64,000 bases of DNA from Peptacetobacter hiranonis (lineage in GTDB: Bacteria; Bacillota; Clostridia; Peptostreptococcales; Peptostreptococcaceae), in NCBI RefSeq assembly GCF_008151785.1, contig NZ_CP036523.1:806001-870000 (forward strand), in the 5' to 3' direction. The notes beneath the pieces are model-generated. The model ran no database searches, had not been told where the DNA came from, and was given only the letters and a program-made list of their open reading frames with translations. Each line of letters opens with the position of its first letter. Position 1 is the first letter of the stretch. Position numbers and translations under genes: made by a program. This document shows positions 56,367-64,000 of this stretch, in pieces.

Positions 56367-57893
56367 ATGAAGATAAATAAGAAAGTTATATCTACAATAC
56401 TAGCAGCTACACTTGTTGCAGGTGTATTAACGGGATGTGGTAATAAAGAAGCTAGTACAACAGAAAACACATCTAAAAAAGAAACTTTAGCTGATACAAA
56501 AGCTCAGCTATCTTCTCCAAAATATGATTTTGAAAAAGAATATGCTTTTGGAGACTTCAATAGACATTCAAATGCTGATATGGATCGTCAGAACGGTGTA
56601 GATACATTTGAAGATAAAGAAATAGTATTCAAAGACATAAGTTATGATCAGCTTATGAACTTAATGCAGCAGGAAGGGAACTTCCTTATACAGTTAAGTG
56701 GTTCTTGGTGCCACAACAGTAGAGCCATGGGGCCTTCTGTAAATGAATTTGCAAAAAAATATGGAATAGACACAATATACTCATATGACTTTAACGTAGA
56801 CAATGGGGAAGATGGTTCTATGTTCGTTCGTATGACTAACGGGAAAGACACAGTAGGGGCTAAATACAACTACATGTACGGAGAAATGGTATCTAGATTC
56901 TTAACTAACTTAGATGACTGGATAGAATATCCATCTGACTCAGATACTGCAATATCTTACACAAATGCAGATGGTAAAGAGGTTACTGTAGGTAGATTAC
57001 AGCAGCCAATAATGTTCCTTTACAATAAAGACAATGTAAAAGATAATAGTGGTAAAGGTGTAGCTAGAGGAAAATTCCCAGTAGTTTACGCTTTTGAACA
57101 GATGGTTGAACGTGATGAAAAAGGTCTTTATGTAAAAGAAACTGATGCAGAAGGAAACGATGTATTAGATAAAGAAGGAAAACCAGTTAGAAAATATGTT
57201 ACAGAAGAATACAGAAAAAATCTTCTTAAAATATTTGACTACATAAAAAATAATAAAATAGAATTAGCTCATTACGATAAAGAAAAATATATAAAAGATG
57301 CGTTTAATTCTTACGGAAAAGAAATATTCAAAGCAGACGAAAAAGTAAATATATATCCAATAACATATCGTCAGTTAGAATGGTTAACAGATCAGGACGG
57401 AAACTCTCTAATAATGATGGGTGGACCTGGAAATGAAAAAACTCGTTCTATAATATCTACTGTAAATCAGTACGCTGTTAAGAACAATGTAAGAGTTTAT
57501 ATGTACGATCCACAGATAGATGGTGCATATACAACAGATAAATGGGGATATAAACAGACTACAAATATATTAGAAGAAAACTCTCCAATAGTTCATATGT
57601 ACAAAAATCTTATAGATAGACATTTAACTAATCTTGAAGGAACAAGAACAATGGAAGATGGAACAACTATAATAAGTGCACCATACTTCTTCGAGTTCAA
57701 TAAAGATGCTAAAGATGAAGATGGATTTGTTGCTCCAATAGCTTCATTTGTAGAAATGCCATATACTTCTAATCCAGAAGCTAGATATTCTATAGGAAAA
57801 GAAAAGAACTTAAATGCTTGTAAAGAAAGTATATTAACTGTTATGCAGAAATACGGAGAACTTACAGGTGTTAAAATACAGGATTTAAAATAA
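56367..57893 (+). CDS. Lipoprotein with degenerate thioredoxin-like domains
   Basis: A 508-residue lipoprotein: signal peptide with lipobox GVLTGC (Cys24). A thioredoxin-like segment (about residues 85-200) has the active-site region SGSWCHNSRAMGP with Cys115 and Ser118, i.e. CxxS rather than CxxC. A second similar segment (about 330-460) begins GGPGNEKTRSI and lacks both cysteines. CxxS forms can bind thiols or act as isomerases but are not normal oxidoreductases. The gene lies 29 bases after the exported protein in the same unit; function is inferred as thiol-related. Confidence 0.7.
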   Translation: MKINKKVISTILAATLVAGVLTGCGNKEASTTENTSKKETLADTKAQLSSPKYDFEKEYAFGDFNRHSNADMDRQNGVDTFEDKEIVFKDISYDQLMNLMQQEGNFLIQLSGSWCHNSRAMGPSVNEFAKKYGIDTIYSYDFNVDNGEDGSMFVRMTNGKDTVGAKYNYMYGEMVSRFLTNLDDWIEYPSDSDTAISYTNADGKEVTVGRLQQPIMFLYNKDNVKDNSGKGVARGKFPVVYAFEQMVERDEKGLYVKETDAEGNDVLDKEGKPVRKYVTEEYRKNLLKIFDYIKNNKIELAHYDKEKYIKDAFNSYGKEIFKADEKVNIYPITYRQLEWLTDQDGNSLIMMGGPGNEKTRSIISTVNQYAVKNNVRVYMYDPQIDGAYTTDKWGYKQTTNILEENSPIVHMYKNLIDRHLTNLEGTRTMEDGTTIISAPYFFEFNKDAKDEDGFVAPIASFVEMPYTSNPEARYSIGKEKNLNACKESILTVMQKYGELTGVKIQDLK

Positions 57894-57962
57894 TCCATCA
57901 AAATATATAGGATAAATTATTAAATATATAAATAATATAAATATATCCTTAAATAAAAATTG

Positions 57963-58001
57963 AAAAAAGTACCTCGGGATATATTCTTGAGGTACTTTTT
58001 A
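57963..58001 (+). terminator. Rho-independent terminator
   Basis: AAAAAGTACCTC pairs with GAGGTACTTTTT. It separates the symporter/lipoprotein operon from the TlpA operon. Confidence 0.85.
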
Positions 58002-58054
58002 TTATATAATCTAATTAATTATAATTTAATTAAAAAAGATTAGGAGGAAAATTT

Positions 58055-58582
58055 ATGTCGAAAAAAATAAAAGTTTTAGCGATGTTAATGGGATTAATAA
58101 TGACATTATCTTTAGTTGGATGTGGAGGAAATAAAAGTGCTTCAGGAGAAGTGAAGGTTGGAGATGAAGCACCTGAGTTTTACGCAGACCTAACTAATGG
58201 AAAAAGTTTTATACTTTCAGAAAATAAAGGTAAGGTAGTTTTAATTAATTTCTGGGCTACTTGGTGTGGACCATGTGTTGAAGAATTACCAGCGATAGAA
58301 AAACTTCAGAAAGAGTACGGAGATAAGATAGAAATAGTTGCTGTAAACTACGGTGAGGATAAAAAGACTGTCGATGAGTTTTTAAAAGATAAAAACTATA
58401 CTTTTAAAGTAGCTTATGATGAAAATATGGATATATGTAATGCATATCCTTCAGACGGTATTCCTTATTTAGTTGTTGTAGATAAGGAAGGAAAAGTGCA
58501 CGAAACTATGGTAGGATCTGCAGGAGCAGATGAGCAGTACAAGAGAGTTTTAAGATCTTTAACGGAGGCTTATGAAAAATAA
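58055..58582 (+). CDS. TlpA-like thiol:disulfide oxidoreductase lipoprotein
   Basis: A 175-residue lipoprotein (lipobox LSLVGC, Cys23) with a TlpA/ResA-like thioredoxin fold. The active site is WATWCGPC near residues 68-75, and cis-Pro is in GIPYLVVV near residue 147. It acts outside the cell on protein or small-molecule thiols. The stop overlaps the start of the small CXXC peptide gene (TAATG), and a NapH-like iron-sulfur membrane protein follows. This set is a known clostridial module that presumably delivers electrons across the membrane to the TlpA partner. Confidence 0.9.
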   Translation: MSKKIKVLAMLMGLIMTLSLVGCGGNKSASGEVKVGDEAPEFYADLTNGKSFILSENKGKVVLINFWATWCGPCVEELPAIEKLQKEYGDKIEIVAVNYGEDKKTVDEFLKDKNYTFKVAYDENMDICNAYPSDGIPYLVVVDKEGKVHETMVGSAGADEQYKRVLRSLTEAYEK

Positions 58583-58722
58583 TGAATAAGGGGAAAATAC
58601 TTAGAAAGGTTATTTTCGTAGCAGCAGTTCTTTTGATAATAGTTGGAGCTTTAAGTGGCGGAATTAGAGATGTTATGAACAAGGCAAATAGAATTTGCTA
58701 CGAATGTATAGGAATAGGATAG
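58582..58722 (+). CDS. CD1871A-family CXXC motif-containing peptide
   Basis: A 46-residue peptide: a short basic start (MNKGKILRK), one hydrophobic helix (VIFVAAVLLIIVGALSGG) and a tail NKANRICYECIGIG with a CXXC pair at residues 39-42. It fits the CD1871A-type CXXC proteins seen between TlpA and 4Fe-4S membrane proteins in clostridia. Its ATG overlaps the tlpA stop codon and its stop is immediately followed by the ATG of the next gene (TAGATG), so all three are coupled. Confidence 0.85.
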   Translation: MNKGKILRKVIFVAAVLLIIVGALSGGIRDVMNKANRICYECIGIG

Positions 58723-59538
58723 ATGTTTGAATGGATAAAAGATAGAAAAAGAAGATTAATCCAGGTAATTTCGGCTGTATTATACAACTGCAATATAGGT
58801 GGATTTGCTGAGGGTAAAATCTATCAAGGAGCAAGCAAGGGGATGTGTGTACCAGGGCTTAACTGCTACTCATGTCCTGGAGCTATAGGATCTTGCCCAC
58901 TTGGAAGTGTGCAGTCTGCACTAGTATCTGCCAAGTATAAATTTCCATACTATATAATAGGAATACTTTTGCTCTTTGGAATACTTCTAGGTAGGGTGAT
59001 TTGTGGATTCTTATGTCCTTTTGGGCTAATTCAGGAATTACTTTACAAAATACCTACTAAAAAGGTAAAAAAAGGAAAATGGAGCGAAAAATTATCTTTA
59101 TTAAAGTATGTAATACTAGTTGTATTCGTTGTAATAATACCTCTAACTATGTCAGCGCCTGGGTTCTGTAAATATATTTGCCCAGCTGGAACATTAGAAG
59201 CAGGTGTACCTTTAGTGTCTAGCAATCAGCGGTTACAGTCGCTCACAGGATTCTTGTTCAACTGGAAAATAGGGATTATGATAATAATTCTTGTTATGAC
59301 AGTGTTTGTATTTAGAGGATTTTGTAGATTTTTGTGTCCACTTGGAGCATTCTATGGGTTATTTAACAAGATTTCTGTGTTTGGATTTGTAATAGATGAG
59401 AATAAATGCACAGGATGTAACGCATGTACAATAACTTGTAAACTTGATGTAAAAAAAGTTGGGGATATGGAATGTGTACAATGTGGGGAATGTATAAACA
59501 AGTGCAAAGAAAATGCGATAAAATTTAAAAGAAAATAA
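58723..59538 (+). CDS. NapH-like membrane-bound 4Fe-4S protein
   Basis: A 271-residue membrane protein with about four transmembrane helices and many cysteines. An N-terminal NCYSCPGAIGSCPLGS cluster, two CGFLCPFG/CKYICPAG-type motifs and FCRFLCPLGAFYG are typical of the NapH/CcoG/YccM group. Two ferredoxin motifs end the protein: CTGCNACTITCKL and CVQCGECINKC. It probably moves electrons from the cytoplasm to an extracellular acceptor such as the TlpA-like protein. It is the last gene of the module. Its last codons are part of palindrome copy 6. Confidence 0.88.
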   Translation: MFEWIKDRKRRLIQVISAVLYNCNIGGFAEGKIYQGASKGMCVPGLNCYSCPGAIGSCPLGSVQSALVSAKYKFPYYIIGILLLFGILLGRVICGFLCPFGLIQELLYKIPTKKVKKGKWSEKLSLLKYVILVVFVVIIPLTMSAPGFCKYICPAGTLEAGVPLVSSNQRLQSLTGFLFNWKIGIMIIILVMTVFVFRGFCRFLCPLGAFYGLFNKISVFGFVIDENKCTGCNACTITCKLDVKKVGDMECVQCGECINKCKENAIKFKRK

Positions 59539-59766
59539 TGTTTATAAAGGGCTGTTACGATTTAGTAATAGCCTTTTTAAGTATATCATCATGATTATTT
59601 TCCCTCCAGGCTTCAGCGTGGTGTAGGTAAAATATTTTGTTGCAAAACAACCTCACGCTTGCAGATTGTCGGTGCAAATAATTCATGATGATATTACTTA
59701 AAAGACGGCTACTAAATCATAAACAGCCCTCTCATAGCATTAAATTTCTTTTAAAATTTTATTCGC
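59515..59766 (+). repeat. Palindromic gene-end element, copy 6
   Basis: The core at 59605-59672 reads TCCAGGCTTCAGCG ... CGCTTGCAGATTGTCGG with inner stem AGCGTG/CACGCT and a unique AT-rich loop. The arms include ATCATCATGA-TTATTT with AAATAATTCATGATGAT and GGGCTGTT/AACAGCCC. The left arm contains a small terminator-like hairpin (GGCTGTTAC/GTAATAGCC then T), and the right arm is its inverted copy. Pairing extends into the last codons of the iron-sulfur protein: GCGATAAAATTTAAAAG versus GCGAATAAAATTTTAAAAG (inverted, ending 59766). Same orientation as that gene. Confidence 0.85.
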
Positions 59767-59860
59767 TGGAAATACGTAAGTAAGGCAGTAAAAAGAGTAG
59801 AAGTTTTAAGGATTGGCTATCGTTTAATAATATGCAATATATTTATATTTTTAAATAACA

Positions 59861-59890
59861 AAAAAAGCCCTCCTCTGAGGGATTTTCTGC
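59861..59890 (-). terminator. Terminator-like hairpin, first of a pair
   Basis: On the minus strand the stem TCCCTC/GAGGG- is followed by a run of T (TTTTTTTG), so it would stop transcripts running from ychF. A similar unit of about 70 bases (hairpin plus flank) recurs about 125 bases away at 59986. Confidence 0.6.
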
Positions 59891-59985
59891 TATGTATTCC
59901 CATATTATTCAAATTTTAACGATGAAATAAAGTAATTTTAAGTATTTAGATAATAATTTTTAATAACCTTCGGTTGTTTAAGCAA

Positions 59986-60013
59986 TAAAAAAGCCCTCGT
60001 CTGAGGGCTTTTC
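59986..60013 (-). terminator. Terminator-like hairpin, second of a pair
   Basis: AAAAGCCCTC pairs with GAGGGCTTTT around GTCT; T tract strongest on the minus strand. It lies just outside palindrome copy 7 and would end the ychF transcript. Confidence 0.7.
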
Positions 60014-60028
60014 TACTATGTATTTCCG

Positions 60029-60277
60029 TATTATTTAAATTCTAACGGTATAATAAGTTTTCTCAACTTTATTTTAGCAAGTGCTATGTTTTGAGGACTA
60101 TAACAAATTAAATCGCAGTGACTATCTGCAGACGCTTTCGTCATTGCTTCGAACGGAGTTCGAGCTAGACGAAGAAAGCGTCGAAGCCAGGAACGCGATT
60201 AATTGTTATTGGACTCAAAACTACTTGATAAAATAAATTGACGAAAACTTCATATTATACGTTAAATTTGAATAATA
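60029..60277 (-). repeat. Palindromic gene-end element, copy 7
   Basis: On the minus strand the core (60119-60192) reads CCTGGCTTCGACG ... CGTCTGCAGATAGTC, with inner stem GACGCTTTC/GAAAGCGTC and hairpin CGAAC-TCC-GTTCG shared with copy 4. The arms pair over about 95 bases each: GTTTTGAG, ATAACAA, TTTATTTTA and AAGTTTTC are matched blocks. They run across the ychF stop codon into the last codons: TATTATTCAAATTT in ychF corresponds to the inverted TATTATTTAAATTC at 60029. Same orientation as ychF. Confidence 0.85.
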
Positions 60278-61352
60278 TTACATCTCCATCTTTAACTACG
60301 TATTCTTTTCCTTCAAGTCTTACAGCACCTTTTTCTTTAGCTGCAGTCATGTTTCCATACTGTATTAAGTCTTCGTAAGCTATTGTTTCAGCTTTTATGA
60401 ATCCTCTTTCTATATCAGAGTGGATTTTTCCGCCAGCCTGAGGAGCTTTTGTTCCATTTTTTATAGTCCAAGCTCTAACTTCCATTTCACCAGCAGTTAG
60501 GAATGATATTAATCCTAATAAGTGGTAAGAAGCTCTTATAAGCTTGTCAAGACCTGACTGTTCAAGTCCTAAAGTTTCAAGGAATTCTTTCTTTTCTTCA
60601 TCAGTTTCAAGTTCAGATATTTCAGCTTCTATCTGAGCACATACAACAACTGTATCAGAACCTTCTGTTTCAGCGAATTCTCTAACTTTTGCAACCATTG
60701 CATTAGTAGCACCGTCATCTGCTAAATCATCTTCACAAACATTAGCTACATATATAACTGGTTTAGAAGTAAGTAAGTTTAATGATTTAACGAAAGCTGC
60801 AGTATCTTCGTCAAATTCCATAGTTCTTATACATTTATTGTCTTCTAAAGTAGCCATTAAGCTGTTTAATATATCAACTTCTCCCTGAAGAGTTTTATCA
60901 GCTTTTAAAGCTTTAGTAGTTTTAACTAATCTTCTTTCAAGAACTTCTATATCAGAGAATATTAACTCTAAGTTTATAGTTTCTATATCTCTTAATGGGT
61001 CTACAGAACCGTCAACGTGAACAACGTTAGGGTCTTCAAAACATCTAACAACGTGAACTATAGCGTCAACTTCTCTTATGTTAGATAAGAATTTGTTTCC
61101 TAAACCTTCACCTTTTGAAGCTCCTTTAACTAGTCCAGCTATATCGCAGAATTCTATAGCAGTCTGAACTATTTTTTTAGAGTTGTAAAGCTCTTTTAAT
61201 TTGTCTAATCTTGGATCTGGTACAGATACAACACCTATATTAGGGTCTATTGTACAGAATGGGTAGTTTGCTGACTCAGCCCCTGCCTGAGTTATAGCAT
61301 TAAATAGTGTACTTTTACCAACGTTTGGTAAACCAACTATACCTAATTTCAT
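60255..61352 (-). CDS. ychF: Redox-regulated ATPase YchF
   Basis: A 365-residue OBG-family P-loop protein that binds ribosomes and prefers ATP to GTP. The Walker A motif is [13 protein letters not shown] (residues 5-17), with the Walker [18 protein letters not shown] near residue 70. NxxE replaces the usual NKxD, as in YchF (VANVCED near 203). A C-terminal TGS domain ends the protein. Length is normal. GAGAGGA precedes the ATG. The gene is transcribed away from the M16 peptidase gene. Confidence 0.95.
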   Translation of the reverse strand: MKLGIVGLPNVGKSTLFNAITQAGAESANYPFCTIDPNIGVVSVPDPRLDKLKELYNSKKIVQTAIEFCDIAGLVKGASKGEGLGNKFLSNIREVDAIVHVVRCFEDPNVVHVDGSVDPLRDIETINLELIFSDIEVLERRLVKTTKALKADKTLQGEVDILNSLMATLEDNKCIRTMEFDEDTAAFVKSLNLLTSKPVIYVANVCEDDLADDGATNAMVAKVREFAETEGSDTVVVCAQIEAEISELETDEEKKEFLETLGLEQSGLDKLIRASYHLLGLISFLTAGEMEVRAWTIKNGTKAPQAGGKIHSDIERGFIKAETIAYEDLIQYGNMTAAKEKGAVRLEGKEYVVKDGDVILFKFNV

Positions 61353-61612
61353 AATTAATCGTCCTCTCTTTATTGTATTTTTAGCTAAATGTAAACATCA
61401 CTTAATACATTCAGCGTTATTATCTATTGACACATAGATTAATTATACAACAGAATAACTATCAATGTAAAATATATTTTGTGTAAACCAAAAGATTTTA
61501 TTATATATATTTCCAATTAAAAAGGTTATAATATTATAATAGGAAATTTTTGAAAGAGGAGGAAGAAAATGGAATCTATAATAAAAAAAGAAATAGCCAA
61601 AGGAATAAAATG

Positions 61613-61668
61613 GAACCTATAGAATGGACACTTGTAAAAAGGTGTTTCATCTATAGGTTCTTTTTTTG
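61613..61668 (+). terminator. Terminator-like hairpin inside left end of IS
   Basis: GAACCTATAGA pairs with TCTATAGGTTC, with an inner GGACACTT/AGGTGTTT pairing, then seven T. It is positioned to stop transcription entering from the M16 promoter. Confidence 0.75.
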
Positions 61669-61697
61669 TATAATTTTAATATAGAGGTGAGTAATTT

Positions 61698-63020
61698 ATG
61701 AGTAAAAAACAATTTAGTAAAGAAGAAACATTAGAGCTATCAAAAAATCCATTTGTAAAGAATGTAAGCTGTAAATCAATAACATATACAAATGAATTTA
61801 AAATACATTTCATAACAGAATACAATAAGGGAAAAAATCCAACACAGATATTTAAAGAAGCAGGTTTTGACACTAACATCATAGGTGCAAAACGTATTAA
61901 ATGCGCTAGCGAGCGATGGAGAAAGTCATATAAAGAAAATGGTATTTTGGGACTAGATGATTCTAGAGTTAATAATTCTGGAAGACCAAGAAAAAGAAAA
62001 TTAACAGATAAAGAGATAATAGATAAGAAGGATGCTGAAATAGCATATCTTAAAGCAGAGCTAGAACTAGTAAAAAAGCTAGACTTCGAAGAAAGGCAGG
62101 TGATGAATAATAAGCTACCTTCGGTGAAAATATTCAAATTAATTAATGATGTAATAAATAAATATTGTTTAAAAAAAATGATAAAACATCTATGTATTGT
62201 TGCAGGAGTATCTAGATCTGGATTTTATAACTATTTAAAAAACAAGAATGTAATAAGCAAACAAGAAGAAAAGGATTTAGAAGCAAAAGAAATAATTCTT
62301 AAAGCATATAAGTTCAGAGGATACAAAAAAGGTTCTCGTTCAATAAAAATGATTTTAAAAAGTAAATTTAATATAATATTTAACAGAAAAAAAATTCAAA
62401 GAATAATGAAAAAATATGGAATTAAATGTCCTATTCGCGAGTCAAATCCAGCTAAACGTATGGGAAAAGCAAGAAAAGAACATCACACAGTTCCTAATAA
62501 ATTGAATAGAGAATTTAAACAAGGTATACCAGGAAAAGTACTTTTAACTGATATTACGTATATGCCGTACGGCAATGGGAAAACAGCATATTTATCAACT
62601 GTAAAAGATTCTTCTACGAATGAAATTTTATCGTATCATTTATCGAAGAATTTAAAAATGGATATTGTTATTTCAACTATTAACAATCTCATGTTATCAA
62701 ATTCAGACAAATTACATAAAGATGCATTTATTCATTCTGATCAAGGAGTTCATTATACAAGTACTATTTTTCAGAACTTGTTAAAAAAATATAATTTAGG
62801 TCAATCTATGTCTAGAAAAGGTAATTGTTGGGACAATGCTCCGCAGGAGTCATTCTTTGGTCATATGAAAGATGAAATAGATTATAAAAGTTGCAATACA
62901 TTTGAAGAGTTAAAAAGTTTAATAGATGATTATATGGATTATTATAATAATGATCGTTGTCAGTGGAATTTAAAACAGCTGACTCCTATTCAATATAGAA
63001 GTCAGCTGCTTGCTGCTTAA
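61698..63020 (+). CDS. IS3-family transposase, single ORF
   Basis: A 440-residue DDE transposase. The N-terminal half has helix-turn-helix regions (YTNEFKIHFITEYNKGKNPTQIFKEAGF, about residues 30-57) and a coiled coil (about 105-130), joined in one frame to an integrase-like catalytic domain. The triad is Asp285 (LLTDITYM), Asp348 (HSDQGVHY) and Glu384 (WDNAPQESFFG); the last two are 36 positions apart, the classic D(35)E. No ribosomal frameshift is needed, unlike many IS3 members with split orfA/orfB. AGAGGTG precedes the ATG. Confidence 0.95.
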   Translation: MSKKQFSKEETLELSKNPFVKNVSCKSITYTNEFKIHFITEYNKGKNPTQIFKEAGFDTNIIGAKRIKCASERWRKSYKENGILGLDDSRVNNSGRPRKRKLTDKEIIDKKDAEIAYLKAELELVKKLDFEERQVMNNKLPSVKIFKLINDVINKYCLKKMIKHLCIVAGVSRSGFYNYLKNKNVISKQEEKDLEAKEIILKAYKFRGYKKGSRSIKMILKSKFNIIFNRKKIQRIMKKYGIKCPIRESNPAKRMGKARKEHHTVPNKLNREFKQGIPGKVLLTDITYMPYGNGKTAYLSTVKDSSTNEILSYHLSKNLKMDIVISTINNLMLSNSDKLHKDAFIHSDQGVHYTSTIFQNLLKKYNLGQSMSRKGNCWDNAPQESFFGHMKDEIDYKSCNTFEELKSLIDDYMDYYNNDRCQWNLKQLTPIQYRSQLLAA

Positions 63021-63061
63021 GACTTTTTTATATATGTCCTTGACATAGGGACCATTTTAGA

Positions 63062-64000
63062 ATGGGGCTTACTCTTATAAAAACTGAAAAATTCAAATCA
63101 AATCTGATTAGCATAAATATACAGAGAATGTTAGATAAAAACGAGGCAGCAAAAAACTCACTATTACCTCAGGTTCTTGCGAGTGGATGCGAAAAATATC
63201 CTTCAATGAAGGAATTATCTGATAGACTTGACGACCTTTATGGTGCTGCTTTAGCTGCGGATACTTCAAAACGTGGAGAAAGACAGATAATATCTTTTAA
63301 AGTTTTAAATACTAATGACAAATATATAGATGAAAAAATATTTGGAGATATAATCGAGCTTTTAAACGATTTAATAACAAAACCTCTTGTAATAGACGGC
63401 GGATTTAAAAAAGAATACGTTGAAATAGAAAAAGAAAACCTAAAAAATAAGGTTTTATCTATTATAAATGATAAAAGATCTTATGCGCACAAGAGATGTA
63501 TAGAAATAATGTGTGAAGGAGAAAAATTTAGCATACCATCTGCTGGTACAATAGAGGAGATAGACGCTATAACTCCTGACTCTCTTTACGAACACTATAA
63601 AAAAATAATAAAAAATTCAAGAATAGATATAATAGTAGAAGGAGATTTTGATTGTGAAGAAATCGAAAATACTATAAAGAGCCATTTCTCAATAGAAAGA
63701 GGAGAAATACAGCATGTAGTTAGAGAAGAGTTTGCTAAAGAAGTAAAAGAAGTTAAAAAAGTAGACGAAGCTATGGACATAAAACAGGGTAAACTTGTTA
63801 TGGGATTTAGAGCAAATACAGACTACAAAGATGCTAAAAAATACTATGCTTTAGTTACTGGAGTTGGTGTTTTAGGTGGAGGACCTCACTCAAAACTATT
63901 CAACAATGTTAGAGAAAAAGAAAGTCTTTGCTACTACATATTCGCAAATGTAGATAAATACAAATCTATAATGATGATTTCTTCAGGTATAGAAGTACAG
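63062..64000 (+). CDS. 3' part of M16 peptidase gene with intact in-frame ATG (partial)
   Basis: The insertion junction itself supplies an ATG (63062-63064) in the original frame: MGLTLIKTEKFKSNLISINIQR... This would lose only the first 12 residues of the interrupted protein. Upstream GGGACC is a poor ribosome binding site and no clear outward promoter is seen, although a TTGACA lies at 63040. The frame is open to the window end. Family motifs include DRLDDLYGAAL, YVEIEKENLKNK and GGGPHSKLFNNVREKESLCYY, as in YfmF-like M16 proteins. Confidence 0.75.
   Translation, partial: MGLTLIKTEKFKSNLISINIQRMLDKNEAAKNSLLPQVLASGCEKYPSMKELSDRLDDLYGAALAADTSKRGERQIISFKVLNTNDKYIDEKIFGDIIELLNDLITKPLVIDGGFKKEYVEIEKENLKNKVLSIINDKRSYAHKRCIEIMCEGEKFSIPSAGTIEEIDAITPDSLYEHYKKIIKNSRIDIIVEGDFDCEEIENTIKSHFSIERGEIQHVVREEFAKEVKEVKKVDEAMDIKQGKLVMGFRANTDYKDAKKYYALVTGVGVLGGGPHSKLFNNVREKESLCYYIFANVDKYKSIMMISSGIEVQ

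Larger units (their letters stand above)
61606..63059 (+). mobile_element. IS3-family insertion sequence (intact)
   Basis: A 1454-bp element with imperfect terminal inverted repeats (TAAAATGGAACCTATAG... on the left; TAAAATGGTCCCTATGT... on the right, reverse complement) and a 3-bp target duplication GAA at 61603-61605 and 63060-63062. It carries one transposase ORF with full D,D,E residues. Just inside the left end, AACCTATAG and CTATAGGTT form a hairpin followed by seven T (61613-61668), a terminator that would block outside transcripts from entering. Ends, target repeat and ORF are complete, so it may be mobile. Confidence 0.9.
61569..64000 (+). pseudogene. yfmF: M16 peptidase gene (YfmF-like) interrupted by an IS3-family element
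   Basis: The first 12 codons (MESIIKKEIAKG) begin at 61569 after GAGGAGG; the insertion then breaks codon 13. Removing the element and one copy of the 3-bp target repeat restores the frame exactly: AKG-MGLTLIKTEKFKSNL. The rest, through 64000, has no stop and is cut by the window end. The visible part belongs to the insulinase-like M16 family, and lacks the HxxEH zinc motif in the expected place, like YfmF-type non-catalytic partners. I infer loss or reduced expression of the full protein. Confidence 0.88.

Noticed and set aside
59861-60013. Short CRISPR array from the repeated GCCCTC/GAGGG units
   Set aside because: There are only two units, they contain T-tract terminator hairpins, spacing is irregular and no cas genes are in the window.
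61698-63020. Transposase as two overlapping ORFs with a programmed frameshift
   Set aside because: The helix-turn-helix and DDE parts are in one continuous frame, so no frameshift is needed.

Overview
The window is AT-rich DNA from a low-GC Gram-positive anaerobe, most likely a member of the Peptostreptococcaceae (Clostridia). The evidence is a single-chain pyruvate:ferredoxin oxidoreductase next to a PduL-type phosphotransacylase, an L,D-transpeptidase fused to clostridial cell-wall-binding repeats, a class B sortase, a CD1871A-type 46-residue CXXC peptide between TlpA and a NapH-like ferredoxin, a MurE with the DNPR (meso-diaminopimelate) signature, and strong AGA/ATA codon preference. I cannot fix the genus.

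Layout. 1-8.2 kb: a small secreted protein, several short zinc-ribbon membrane proteins, a CsoR-type metal sensor with an RseC-like partner, a DHHW/MBOAT O-acylation pair, and an IS91-type HUH transposase. 8.2-11.1 kb: a split ThrE threonine/serine exporter and sortase B (minus strand), then the RNase P RNA. 11.4-16.3 kb: a three-gene unit of unknown function headed by a large acidic protein with a SPOR domain. 16.8-27 kb: a CobD/HisC-like aminotransferase, an HD protein, hpt, a PAP2 phosphatase, a YhiN-type flavoprotein, a GAF/PP2C phosphatase, an iron-sulfur flavoprotein and aroB. 27-39.8 kb: pduL, PFOR, murE, a metallophosphoesterase, galE, the L,D-transpeptidase and a HIRAN-domain protein. 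40-49.4 kb: brnQ, two related binding-protein-like lipoprotein/secreted genes and a complete sucrose operon (scrR, PTS EIIBCA, scrB, scrK) with visible promoter and operators. 49.7-59.5 kb: asnA, two nearly identical SDF symporters in tandem, a TcyP-like symporter, and extracytoplasmic thiol/redox genes. 60.2-64 kb: ychF, then an M16 peptidase gene (yfmF-like) split by an intact IS3-family element with clear ends and a 3-bp target duplication.

The most interesting signal is outside the genes. Seven intergenic sites carry a palindromic element with a conserved asymmetric core (TCCAGGCTTC-RRCG ... CGYYTGCAGATTGTCGG). The core is flanked by long arms whose sequence is different at each site. In the clear cases the arms are an inverted duplication of the local gene end, running across the stop codon into the last codons, or across the gene's own terminator. 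All seven lie just downstream of a gene and in the same orientation as that gene. I do not recognise this family. It could be a structured 3'-UTR RNA, a mobile palindrome, or the product of fold-back copying.

Functional links: PFOR and PduL form the acetyl-CoA to acetyl-phosphate route. The sucrose genes import and cleave sucrose. The 54.5-59.5 kb genes suggest cystine uptake plus membrane-spanning delivery of electrons to extracellular thiols. Sortase B, MurE, the L,D-transpeptidase and the DHHW/MBOAT pair all concern the cell wall.
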